Of a DNA stretch of 10,951 nucleotides, positions 1-6,506 are shown piece by piece (position 1 is the stretch's first letter; each line of letters begins with the position of its first letter). Both the position numbers and the translations under genes were made by a program. Under the pieces are notes generated by a model. The model saw only the letters and a program-made list of their open reading frames with translations, had not been told where the DNA came from and ran no database searches. The stretch is taken from NCBI GenBank assembly GCA_013375385.1, contig JABXJY010000047.1:1-10951 (forward strand). The letters run 5' to 3'. This stretch comes from Desulfobacterales bacterium (GTDB lineage: Bacteria > Desulfobacterota > DSM-4660 > Desulfatiglandales > B25-G16).

Positions 1-233
1 CGTGCCATGGCCAGAAACGTATCTGTGGCATGCTTCAGGTCGTGGTACTGGGTAGTACATTTGCGGTATCCTGGATACTCGCCGCGGAAAAGGCGTACAA
101 TATCTCCAAATACGCGGTCTAGAGTCTCAAAATCAAATTCCTGGAACATCATCAAAACGATCGCCCTGACCTCATCGAAAACGCTCTGAGGGTCTTCCAT
201 ATTTACTATCCGTGAAAGTTGAATCTCTTTCAT
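1..233 (-). CDS. HD-type phosphohydrolase/phosphodiesterase, N-terminal part (cut by window edge)
   Basis: About 77 codons are visible before the left edge. The translated end contains Y-H-D-L-K-H-A-T-D (residues about 63-71), which resembles the start of the metal-binding helix of HD/PDEase-type phosphohydrolases (compare the YHNxxHA motif of cyclic-nucleotide phosphodiesterases). It is preceded by an acidic helical region and a RLFRGEYPGY segment. No signal peptide or membrane segment is visible, so a cytoplasmic enzyme is likely; its substrate cannot be told from this part. Start choice is uncertain. ATG 233 is the first in-frame start after a stop, but its AGGA sits directly against the ATG. 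ATG 200 is an alternative with only a weak GGA upstream. The catalytic HD doublet itself would lie beyond the edge, so the family call rests on one motif. Confidence 0.6.
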   Translation of the reverse strand, partial: MKEIQLSRIVNMEDPQSVFDEVRAIVLMMFQEFDFETLDRVFGDIVRLFRGEYPGYRKCTTQYHDLKHATDTFLAMA

Positions 234-637
234 TCCTACTACTACAATCTGTTATCAGATTCCTTGGGAGACGAGGTAGCTCCGTATTCAGAGATGACTT
301 CAGGTTTTTTCATATGGAGATCAAGCTAACCCCCTTGTATTTCAGAGAAAAAAATATGCAAAATCAGATAGTTCCGGTGAACGTTTCATAAGTCTCTGAT
401 TTCTTAGACTCTTTGATAGGTCAGTTTACAGAACAGCCACTAACAGGTCAAGAAGAGTTTTTGCCAAACTCCGGCATTTATGGAAGCCGATCAGCACAGA
501 TCCAAGTTTTATTTGCAAATACCTGGCATAAGAAATACAATTACCCCTGGAACGGATTCCCTTTGAAAATCTAGTGTCCAATGAAAAACCCTCTTCGGAG
601 TGACGGCCCTGATCGAGGGACTGTCCGGGGAATAATC
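234..637. other. Divergent intergenic region
   Basis: This is about 400 bases between two divergent genes with no convincing gene. It holds a perfect 6-bp inverted repeat with a 4-base loop, AATCTG-TTAT-CAGATT at 246-261, just upstream of the HD-type gene, and a candidate plus-strand promoter at 513-541. The motif AGGTCA occurs twice about 30 bases apart near 418-452. A 73-codon minus frame at 426-647 overlaps the lipid kinase start and has no recognisable features. I found no good promoter for the minus-strand HD-type gene. Confidence 0.5.
513..541 (+). promoter_or_regulatory. Candidate sigma70-type promoter for the lipid kinase gene
   Basis: TTGCAA at 513-518 and TACAAT at 536-541 are separated by exactly 17 bases, matching four of six -35 and five of six -10 consensus bases. 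Transcription would begin near 548, giving a leader of about 90 nt before GTG 638. This is a pattern match only; the region is AT-rich, so chance matches are possible. Confidence 0.45.
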
Positions 638-1570
638 GTGGCTTCAAGAAAGATCACATTCATCGTGAATCCCAATGCAGCAAGGGGGTCTACCAGCAGA
701 GAATGGCCCCAAATCAAGGCCCTGGCAACAGACCGATTAGGGCCATTTCAACCCCACCTCACGACCGGTCCAGGGGATGCTACCGAGCTTACCCGCCGTG
801 CTCTCCTTGAGGGTGCTGAGCTGATTGTCTGTTTAGGAGGAGATGGAACACTGAATGAGGTTGTGAACGGGTTCATGGGAGAGGATGGTCCCATACGACC
901 CGAGGCCATGCTGGGGTTCATTCCCCGCGGTACCGGATGCGATTTCATAAAGACCGTCCCCATACCTCGGGAGCTAAACAGGGCATTGGATGTAATCATG
1001 AGCTCCCATGCCCGGCCTATTGATCTGGGAAGACTCACCTACATTGATCACTCCGGGCATCGCTCCCATAGATACTTCCATAACATTACCAGCTTTGGCC
1101 TTGGAGGTGAGGTGGATGAGCGTGTGAACAGGACCAGCAAGGTGTTTGGTGGTTTTGTCTCATTCATCTGGGCCACCCTGATCTCCATTCTGGTTTACGA
1201 TAAGAAGCGAATACACCTTAAGGTAGATAATGCCTATGACCAGACAGTTATGAGCTGGAACGTGGTGGTTGCCAATGGGCAGTATCATGGCGGCGGCATG
1301 TGGGTAGCCCCTGAGGCGGCTGTGGACGATGGCATGTTTCATGTGACCGTGATCGGGGATTTTACCCTGGCCGAGGTCTTCTTGAACCTCCCCAAGCTCT
1401 ATAATGGTAAGCTTCTTCAGCTCGAAAAGGTAAGCACCCTTGTTGGCAAGAGGGTGCAGGCCTCTTCAGATGAGCGGGTCCTGTTGGATGTGGATGGGGA
1501 GCAACCTGGCCAACTGCCTGTTACCATTGACATAGTGCCAGGAGCCGTATCCCTCATTACAGCAAAATAG
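638..1570 (+). CDS. Diacylglycerol kinase family lipid kinase (YegS/DgkB-like)
   Basis: The predicted product is a cytoplasmic or membrane-associated ATP-dependent kinase that phosphorylates a lipid hydroxyl, probably diacylglycerol or a related lipid, in phospholipid turnover. From GTG 638 the product has 310 residues, normal for the family. It opens with FIVNPNAARG (8-17), then the nucleotide-binding GGDGTLNEVVNG (67-78), PRGTGCDF (96-103), ANGQYHGGGMWVAPEA (212-227) with DDG shortly after (230-232), and the C-terminal DVDGE (285-289). The usual GTxND motif reads GTGCD here, with Cys in place of Asn. An in-frame ATG at 581 would add 19 residues but lacks a Shine-Dalgarno. GTG 638 has GGGGAA at 627-632 with 5 bases of spacing, and the family's core begins directly after it. 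The gene stands alone on the plus strand, convergent with the transport operon. The exact lipid substrate is unknown. Confidence 0.9.
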   Translation: MASRKITFIVNPNAARGSTSREWPQIKALATDRLGPFQPHLTTGPGDATELTRRALLEGAELIVCLGGDGTLNEVVNGFMGEDGPIRPEAMLGFIPRGTGCDFIKTVPIPRELNRALDVIMSSHARPIDLGRLTYIDHSGHRSHRYFHNITSFGLGGEVDERVNRTSKVFGGFVSFIWATLISILVYDKKRIHLKVDNAYDQTVMSWNVVVANGQYHGGGMWVAPEAAVDDGMFHVTVIGDFTLAEVFLNLPKLYNGKLLQLEKVSTLVGKRVQASSDERVLLDVDGEQPGQLPVTIDIVPGAVSLITAK

Positions 1571-1672
1571 ATCTGCTCGCACCACTGCCAAGATTCTGGT
1601 TTCTCAGGCCACCCTGTGTAATAATAGATGAGGATTGGATGTTTTATCTTGATACATTCGTCTGGGGCAAGA
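1571..1672. other. Convergent spacer, no clear terminator
   Basis: This spacer of about 100 bases separates the ends of the lipid kinase and the small exported-protein gene. Only a short CAGG-CCAC-CCTG mini-hairpin near 1608 is visible, without a T-run. I see no convincing rho-independent terminator for either convergent unit. Confidence 0.4.
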
Positions 1673-2011
1673 TCAAAACTCCCACCTGAGAAATCTGACA
1701 TGATAGGACCCCACAGATCGATTGGGAGGTATTTCCGTCACAGATTGCTCACATTCTATCGCCGGGATACCCAAGAAGATCTTCCCGCTCCGGATATTCA
1801 ACAGGGCAGGCATGATATCCGGGGAGCAAAGAGAAGTCTCGAAAGAACGAAAAAAATACAGATACAGGCTCACGCCACCACAGATCATACCCCCATAGGC
1901 TATCTGAACGGTGACCGTTGTCTTGGCAGCACACGGGGATGGGAAAAAGAAGAGGGGGGTTGCAAGAATGAAGAAGAAGATGATGAGAGCTGTTCTGCCA
2001 GAAGGTGTCAT
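1673..2011 (-). CDS. Small predicted exported protein of unknown function
   Basis: The gene encodes 112 residues that I cannot assign to a named family. Residues 7-23 are strongly hydrophobic (AL-I-I-F-F-F-I-L), followed by PSPCAA-K at 24-30, which fits a Sec signal peptide cleaved after Ala29. The Cys27 context (PSPC) is not a good lipobox. A second hydrophobic Gly-rich stretch with VQIAYGGMICGG starts near residue 34 and runs into an aromatic run (LYLYFF), then comes LLNIRSGKIFLGIPAI (about 75-90), and the protein ends in LRWEF. This mix of signal peptide and ordered hydrophobic/Gly motifs is unlike a random frame. ATG 2011 has AAGGGA 4 bases upstream, and an in-frame stop lies shortly before. 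It follows the MalG-like permease by about 60 bases on the same strand, so it is probably the last gene of the operon. A shadow frame is the main alternative. Confidence 0.6.
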   Translation of the reverse strand: MTPSGRTALIIFFFILATPLFFFPSPCAAKTTVTVQIAYGGMICGGVSLYLYFFRSFETSLCSPDIMPALLNIRSGKIFLGIPAIECEQSVTEIPPNRSVGSYHVRFLRWEF

Positions 2012-2070
2012 TGCATCCCTTGCCCTATAAGGGTAACCATCTCATTGCCAGGATAATAACGATGCCATGT

Positions 2071-2919
2071 TCAACCTTTCATGGCCCCTGCGGTCAGGCC
2101 CCGAACCAGTCGGCGCTCGAAGAAGAGGAAGAGGACCAGAATAGGGATGGTCACCATAACCGAGGCGGCCATCACCAACTGTTTGGACAGATGAACGCTC
2201 TCTGCAAGCTGCACCACCCCTCTCGATAGGGTGAATTTCTCAGGGGTATCGAGAAACATGAAAGCGAAAAGGAACTCGTTCCAGGCGATCATAAAGGTAT
2301 AAAGGGCCACGCTGGCCAGGGCCGGGGCAGAGAGGGGAATGACGATTCGCCAGATCACGCCGAGACGGCTGCACCCGTCGATCAGCCCCGCGTGCTCCAT
2401 CTCTGGGGGCAGGGTCTGAAAGTAGCTCCTGAGCATATACAGGGCCACGGGAAGGGTCTGGGCCAGGTACACGAGGATGAGCAAATTGATCGAATCCCGG
2501 AGCCCCATGCGGGAAAACATCACGTACAGAGGTATTACCAGGACGATGGCCGGGAACATATAGATGAGCAAGATGCTGTAGGACATAAGCTCCCGGCCCC
2601 GAAAACGGAGCCTGGTGACGGCATATCCACCTACCGTGGCCAGTGTCACAGAAAGTATCACGGTGACGATGGAGACGTACACGCTGTTGGAGATGTATTG
2701 GAGAAAGCCGTGTTCAAAGAGGACCTCATAGTAGGCGTGAAAATCGATTTTTCGGATGTCCAGTCCCAGGTTAGCAGGCTTCAACAGGATCTCCCCCAGG
2801 GACTTGAAAGAAGACACAATCATCCAGTAAAAGGGAAACGCCACGATAATGATGAAGAAGGTGAGGCCCACGACCCTGAGGATCCGAATAATTGTTCGCT
2901 CCAAATACTCTTGGCTCAT
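2071..2919 (-). CDS. Sugar-type ABC transporter permease, MalG-like
   Basis: This is an inner-membrane permease of the carbohydrate-uptake (CUT1) type, pairing with the neighbouring MalF-like subunit. At 282 residues its length is typical. The first membrane segment is about 14-34, and the transport domain with further hydrophobic spans lies at about 75-265. The EAA loop that contacts the ATPase is at 173-199 (E-M-E-H-A-G-L-I-D-G, ending IPLSAP), followed by AWNEFLFA (212-219). The C-terminus ends GLTAGAMKG, a signature of MalG-type subunits. ATG 2919 has GGAGG 9 bases upstream. The gap to the upstream permease is 91 bases, and the small exported-protein gene follows after about 60. The substrate cannot be read from the permease sequence; sugars, polyols or glycerol phosphate are all possible for this family. 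Confidence 0.92.
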   Translation of the reverse strand: MSQEYLERTIIRILRVVGLTFFIIIVAFPFYWMIVSSFKSLGEILLKPANLGLDIRKIDFHAYYEVLFEHGFLQYISNSVYVSIVTVILSVTLATVGGYAVTRLRFRGRELMSYSILLIYMFPAIVLVIPLYVMFSRMGLRDSINLLILVYLAQTLPVALYMLRSYFQTLPPEMEHAGLIDGCSRLGVIWRIVIPLSAPALASVALYTFMIAWNEFLFAFMFLDTPEKFTLSRGVVQLAESVHLSKQLVMAASVMVTIPILVLFLFFERRLVRGLTAGAMKG

Positions 2920-3010
2920 CTCTTCGTGCCTCCAATTATTGAGGATCCTTGCTGTTTACCTATTCGTGATAGCGTCATTCCATGTGCTGAACAGGGGTGG
3001 TCTGACACAG

Positions 3011-3949
3011 TTACTCCTCCTTCACAATCCAGCGGAAGTAGATGATGAGGAAGATGGACAGAACCCCAAAGAGGACCATGGCAACCGCTGAGCTTGCCCC
3101 GATGTTAAACTCACCAAAGGCGTAGTCGTACACCCTAATGGTCAAAACCTTGGTTCCGGCCTGTCCCCTGGTAAGCAGAAAGATATCGTCGAACTTATTG
3201 AAGGTCCAGATGAACCGGAAGAGGAAGAGTGTGGAAAGAACCGTGGAGAGCTGTGGCAGGGTTATGTGGTAGAAGCGCCTGAACGGACCCGCTCCATCGA
3301 CCGACGCCGCCTGGTAAAGCGCATCAGGTATGGCCTGGAGCCGGGCGAGAATGAACAGAAAGGCAAAGGGAAAGTAACGCCATCCCTCGAAGACGATCAC
3401 CGAAGTGAGTGCCAGAGGCATGCGTACCTTCACCCCCAGGAGGTCCAGGTCCCACCAGCGTTGGGAGAGGAACGGAATCGGTTGTGCCAAGAGGCCCTTG
3501 TCCACAGCAAACCAGTTGAGGACGCCCAGTTGGGGATCCAGGATAAAACTCCAGGTAAAGGTGACGGCTACCACTGGGGCGATATAGGGTGAGATGAAAA
3601 GCCCCCTCATCAGGCCTCGGCCGGGGAATTCTCCATGGACCAGGAGTGCCGCCATCAATCCCAGGAGCATGGACAGAGCACTCCCCGCAATAGTGTAGAT
3701 CAATGTGGTCAGGAGAACCGGCCCAAATTCCTGATCGCCGAAGACCTTCCGGAAGTTGTCCAGGGTAAGGTTGAACTTGAAAAGGGAGATCCCTCGAAGA
3801 TCCCCAAGGGAGACCGGTTTGAAGCTGAGCCACAGGTTCCAGATCACCGGGAAAATCACGAAGGCCAAGACGACTGTGAATGTGGGGAACAGCATCCAGA
3901 AGGCAAGCCTGGCCTCCTGATCCAAGAAGGTAGGCTCTCGTCTTTTCAA
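3011..3949 (-). CDS. Sugar-type ABC transporter permease, MalF/UgpA-like
   Basis: This is the second inner-membrane subunit of the uptake system, 312 residues. The first span is at about 17-43 (FWMLFPTFTVVLAFVIFPVI region). The transport domain runs from about 78 to the end, with the EAA loop at 212-234 (Y-Q-A-A-S-V-D-G-A, ending ITLPQL) and the typical MalF-family stretch FNKFDDIFLLTRGQ (250-263). The start appears to be TTG 3949: an in-frame TAG lies two codons upstream, and a GAAGG motif sits about 11 bases before the TTG, which is long spacing. TTG at codon 9 is an alternative. The gene begins 37 bases after the binding-protein gene, so the two are almost certainly co-transcribed. Confidence 0.92.
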   Translation of the reverse strand: MKRREPTFLDQEARLAFWMLFPTFTVVLAFVIFPVIWNLWLSFKPVSLGDLRGISLFKFNLTLDNFRKVFGDQEFGPVLLTTLIYTIAGSALSMLLGLMAALLVHGEFPGRGLMRGLFISPYIAPVVAVTFTWSFILDPQLGVLNWFAVDKGLLAQPIPFLSQRWWDLDLLGVKVRMPLALTSVIVFEGWRYFPFAFLFILARLQAIPDALYQAASVDGAGPFRRFYHITLPQLSTVLSTLFLFRFIWTFNKFDDIFLLTRGQAGTKVLTIRVYDYAFGEFNIGASSAVAMVLFGVLSIFLIIYFRWIVKEE

Positions 3950-3986
3950 TTGGCTATTCGACCTTCAATTTTCAATCGACAGTCCA

Positions 3987-5333
3987 CTATTCCAGGGACT
4001 TCACCCGCTCCTCCATCATCCGGGCTGCCTGGTTCGCACTCAGTTCGCCGTCAAGGAATCGCTTGAGGATCTCGGGAATAACCTTTGTTCCATAGATCTT
4101 GGAGACGAGGGCCCCCTTCCCTTTGGCAAATCCCCAGCGATCGAAACCGTCCACCCCATCTACAATGGCCTTCACCACGTCCATCCCGTAAAACTCGGAG
4201 ATCTTGGCCCGGGTTGTCACCCCAAACTCAAGCTCCATCCACCCGTCTATGAAGCGGTTGGCCTCATCTCGGGTCCCCTTGCGCACGGGCAATTTACCCT
4301 CTGGCGCCATACCTAACCACCTCAGGTACCCATCGGTTAGGAGAAACTCCACCCATCGTTTGGCTGCGGTCTTGTCCGCATCTCGGGTGACACCCAGGTA
4401 GTTTATCTGGCCGTATTGAGCACTCCCTTTTGGACCTCGAATGATGGTCACAAAGCCGGTATTCCTGGCCAGGAATCCTGGTTCACCTTTGGCAATATCG
4501 GGAACCACGGGCTGATCCCTCCGAAGTCCTGAGAGCTCATCCAAGATGAAGGGAGACCATATGATCATGGACGCTCGTCCGGAGACATAGTCCATCCGGG
4601 TGTGGAGCCAGTAGAGGTTTCCAGGCGGCGAAAAATGGCTAAGAGATTTGTAGAACTCCAGGGTCTGGACCATCTCGGGGGTGTCCAGGTCAACACTTCC
4701 GGACGGACCTATCAATCTGACGCCATTGGACAGTGCGAAGTGCTCGAAAACTTGCTGGGTGTAGGCCTGCCCAGGGTCGGTGGCTACCTCGAAGCCCCAA
4801 ACCAAAGGAGGATTGTGAAGGGCCTGGGCCGCTTGAAGGATGCGATCCCAGCGATCGGGCACGGGCAATCCCTTCTTCTTGAAGAAATCCTTGCGGTACA
4901 GCAGGAGCTGGCCCCATCCATCGGCCGGCACGGCAGCGTAGCCGCCCGGGATCCGGGCAAGGTTCAGAGGCCCTGTGGCAAAGGTATCTCTGCCCAGGTA
5001 ATTCACCACCTCCGTTGCAGACTGATCATCCAGAATCCCCGCCTCCGTCCATCCGATGGTGAAGTCGATAGGGTGGAAGACTACATCAGGGAGGGACCTT
5101 GCTGCATAGGCGGCAGTGACCCTTTCTGCCAGAAGATTTTCCTGCACAGGGACCATGCGGACGTCAATCCCGGTTTTCTGCATGAATGCTCGGGCAATTC
5201 CTCTCTGGATCTCCAGTCGTTCCTTCTCCACCTCGGTGGTCCAGAACGTGATCTGGTTTTGGGCACCAGCCGTGGGAAGGCTCACAATGGCAACCCAGAG
5301 GATGGTCAAAAGCTGCAAAATGGTTGTCCTCAC
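3987..5333 (-). CDS. Extracellular solute-binding protein (family 1, sugar-type) of the ABC importer
   Basis: This is the secreted or periplasmic receptor that captures the substrate and delivers it to the two permeases. From GTG 5333 the product has 448 residues, normal for family 1 binding proteins. Residues 1-24 form a classic signal peptide (RTT, hydrophobic core, then PTAGA with cleavage before Gln25). The mature protein starts QITFWTTE, has the LPDVVFHP segment typical of this fold, and includes GYAAVPADGWGQLLLYRKD and KRWVEFLLTDGYLRWLG-type regions. The open frame continues upstream to 5588, but that extension hides the signal peptide, and the promoter lies inside it. GGGAGGGG at 5340-5347 is 6 bases from the GTG. 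ATG 5354 would lie only about 8 nt after the predicted transcription start. It heads the operon. The ligand is unknown. Confidence 0.9.
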   Translation of the reverse strand: MRTTILQLLTILWVAIVSLPTAGAQNQITFWTTEVEKERLEIQRGIARAFMQKTGIDVRMVPVQENLLAERVTAAYAARSLPDVVFHPIDFTIGWTEAGILDDQSATEVVNYLGRDTFATGPLNLARIPGGYAAVPADGWGQLLLYRKDFFKKKGLPVPDRWDRILQAAQALHNPPLVWGFEVATDPGQAYTQQVFEHFALSNGVRLIGPSGSVDLDTPEMVQTLEFYKSLSHFSPPGNLYWLHTRMDYVSGRASMIIWSPFILDELSGLRRDQPVVPDIAKGEPGFLARNTGFVTIIRGPKGSAQYGQINYLGVTRDADKTAAKRWVEFLLTDGYLRWLGMAPEGKLPVRKGTRDEANRFIDGWMELEFGVTTRAKISEFYGMDVVKAIVDGVDGFDRWGFAKGKGALVSKIYGTKVIPEILKRFLDGELSANQAARMMEERVKSLE

Positions 5334-5339
5334 AGACGA

Positions 5340-5347
5340 CCCCTCCC
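5340..5347 (-). promoter_or_regulatory. Strong ribosome-binding site deciding the GTG start of the binding protein
   Basis: On the minus strand the bases read GGGAGGGG, followed by 6 bases and then GTG at 5333-5331. This is the best Shine-Dalgarno in the neighbourhood and sets the start just before the signal peptide, rather than at ATG 5354 or the far-upstream ATG 5588. Confidence 0.75.
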
Positions 5348-5369
5348 TTCCCATAAAGATTCTCTTTCT

Positions 5370-5399
5370 ATTATAATCTGCGAATCTTTCCAAAGTCAA
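5370..5399 (-). promoter_or_regulatory. Sigma70-type promoter of the ABC transporter operon
   Basis: On the minus strand TTGACT (5399-5394) and a perfect TATAAT (5375-5370) are separated by 18 bases, five of six and six of six consensus matches. The predicted start of transcription is near 5362, giving a leader of about 29 nt to GTG 5333. No clear operator palindrome overlaps it. Confidence 0.75.
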
Positions 5400-5637
5400 T
5401 AAGATTGCACAGACCCTTGATGGCCTAGAGGCCCCTAATAAGCAGCATCTGCCCTGGAGCAATTGTCGTAAGGGACCAAAGTGATATATGAGGCTCGGGT
5501 CTTCTATTTTGGCAAATTCATCTATGGCAAGCTTTTCGTGATGAAGGATTTCGGTGATTGTAGGCCCAGATAAGCGCTCTCGGTTCAATGAGAATCAGGA
5601 AGAGAAGATCAACATAATTGATCAGGCAAGAGATAAT
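5400..5637. other. Spacer between the sirtuin gene and the ABC operon
   Basis: About 240 bases contain no convincing gene. A minus frame open from 5588 joins the binding-protein frame but has no protein-like character and is interrupted by the promoter. A perfect inverted repeat, GATCAA-CATAA-TTGATC at 5607-5623, lies about 15 bases past the sirtuin stop. On the minus strand it is followed by TTCTCTTCC, so it is at best a weak terminator of the sirtuin unit, or a small palindromic site. Confidence 0.4.
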
Positions 5638-6384
5638 TTAGAGGCCTCTTAATTCCTTGACCGCTGATACGACCTGCGATACCTTCTCACTTGCCTTACC
5701 CTGAAGGAAGATATCGGTGATGTGATCAGTGAGTACCGTTCTTTCCAGATTTATCTCGATTATTTTGGCACCGGCCTGCTTTGCCTGCCTCGGAAGTATG
5801 TTGAAAGGAGACACCAGAGCCGAAGTGCCGACTATCAACAAGGCCTGGCAGGTAGAGGCTAACTGGGAACTCCTTTCCATGGCCTCAAAAGGAATTGTCT
5901 CTCCAAAAAAGATAACATCGGGTTTAAGTATCTTCCCACACGTGCATCGAGGTGGGTACTCCCCTTTCTTCTCTTTGTAGTCATGTTTCCTGTTGCACCA
6001 AAGACAGGTAAGGGAGCGGGAGTTGCCATGATATTCGATAACATCCCGGGAACCAGCTTCCTGGTGGAGATTGTCTACATTTTGAGTACTTACACACTGA
6101 AGTAGACCCATGCTTTCTAACTCGGCCAGACCAACATGTGCCTCATTGGGCCTTGCCCTATCAAGGGTGTCTTCCATCTCCTTCAACATCTTCCAGACCT
6201 TTTCCGGATCCTTCCTGAAGGCGTAAATGGTACCGTATTCTTCCGGGTCAAACCTGTCCCAAAGACCACCCCTGCTTCTAAAATCCGGGATACCTGACTC
6301 CACTGAGATGCCGGCACCGGTAAGGGCTAGGGTTAGCTTAGATCCCAGGATAATCCGGGCAGCCTCCTCAATTAGTTCATCCAC
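5638..6384 (-). CDS. NAD-dependent protein deacylase, Sir2 family (sirtuin)
   Basis: This cytoplasmic enzyme removes acyl groups from protein lysines, consuming NAD and releasing nicotinamide and O-acyl-ADP-ribose. The 248 residues cover the Sir2 core: TGAGISVESGIPDFRS (22-37) for NAD binding, TQNVDNLH (100-107), catalytic His119 in EYHGN, a zinc site of Cys127-x2-Cys130 and Cys147-x-Cys149, PDVIFFGE (155-162) and VGTSALVSP (185-193). The Tyr and Arg that mark desuccinylases of the SIRT5/CobB class align to Leu65 and Met68 or close by (within VWKMLKEME), so an ordinary deacetylase activity is more likely. That is inference from a manual alignment. The start is GTG 6384, with AAAGG 8 bases upstream. 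It lies 122 bases after nadC on the same strand and is probably co-transcribed, with a repeat-containing leader. Confidence 0.93.
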   Translation of the reverse strand: MDELIEEAARIILGSKLTLALTGAGISVESGIPDFRSRGGLWDRFDPEEYGTIYAFRKDPEKVWKMLKEMEDTLDRARPNEAHVGLAELESMGLLQCVSTQNVDNLHQEAGSRDVIEYHGNSRSLTCLWCNRKHDYKEKKGEYPPRCTCGKILKPDVIFFGETIPFEAMERSSQLASTCQALLIVGTSALVSPFNILPRQAKQAGAKIIEINLERTVLTDHITDIFLQGKASEKVSQVVSAVKELRGL

Positions 6385-6392
6385 TTTTTGAG

Positions 6393-6446
6393 CCTTTGTT
6401 CTGTTTGTTCGCTTTGTTGTGTTAGTTGTATTTGCTTCGGTTCTTC
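6393..6446. repeat. Degenerate 9-nt tandem repeat upstream of the sirtuin gene
   Basis: On the plus strand five to six consecutive 9-base units can be read: CCTTTGTTC, TGTTTGTTC, GCTTTGTTG, TGTTAGTTG, TATTTGCTT and a weaker CGGTTCTTC. The shared pattern is NNTTTGTTS. On the transcribed strand this gives a leader of GAACAAA/CAACAAA-like units almost free of U, expected to be unstructured. The tract ends about 9 bases before the GTG start of the sirtuin gene and includes its AAAGG Shine-Dalgarno. It may be a decayed minisatellite or a dispersed genomic repeat. Confidence 0.55.
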
Positions 6447-6506
6447 ACTTTAATCATTTCAATACAGCAATTGGACCAACCAGGCAAACCAATAAAACAT
6501 GCAATG

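Noticed and set aside
426..647. Minus-strand 73-codon frame in the spacer before the lipid kinase
   Set aside because: It overlaps the kinase start, has no Shine-Dalgarno or recognisable motif, and the plus-strand promoter candidate lies across it.
1628..2056. Plus-strand 142-codon frame opposite the small exported protein
   Set aside because: Its translation is charged and irregular (runs of Lys/Glu with scattered Cys), without a start signal; the minus-strand frame has a signal peptide and ribosome-binding site.
2392..5402. Several plus-strand open frames of 80-266 codons across the transporter genes
   Set aside because: All lie opposite recognisable permease and binding-protein genes and are rich in His, Arg, Gln and Pro without domain character, so they are shadows.
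6447..6506. Possible promoter for the sirtuin gene (TTGGTC-17-TGATTA on the minus strand)
   Set aside because: The match to consensus is poor at both hexamers; co-transcription with nadC explains the arrangement as well.
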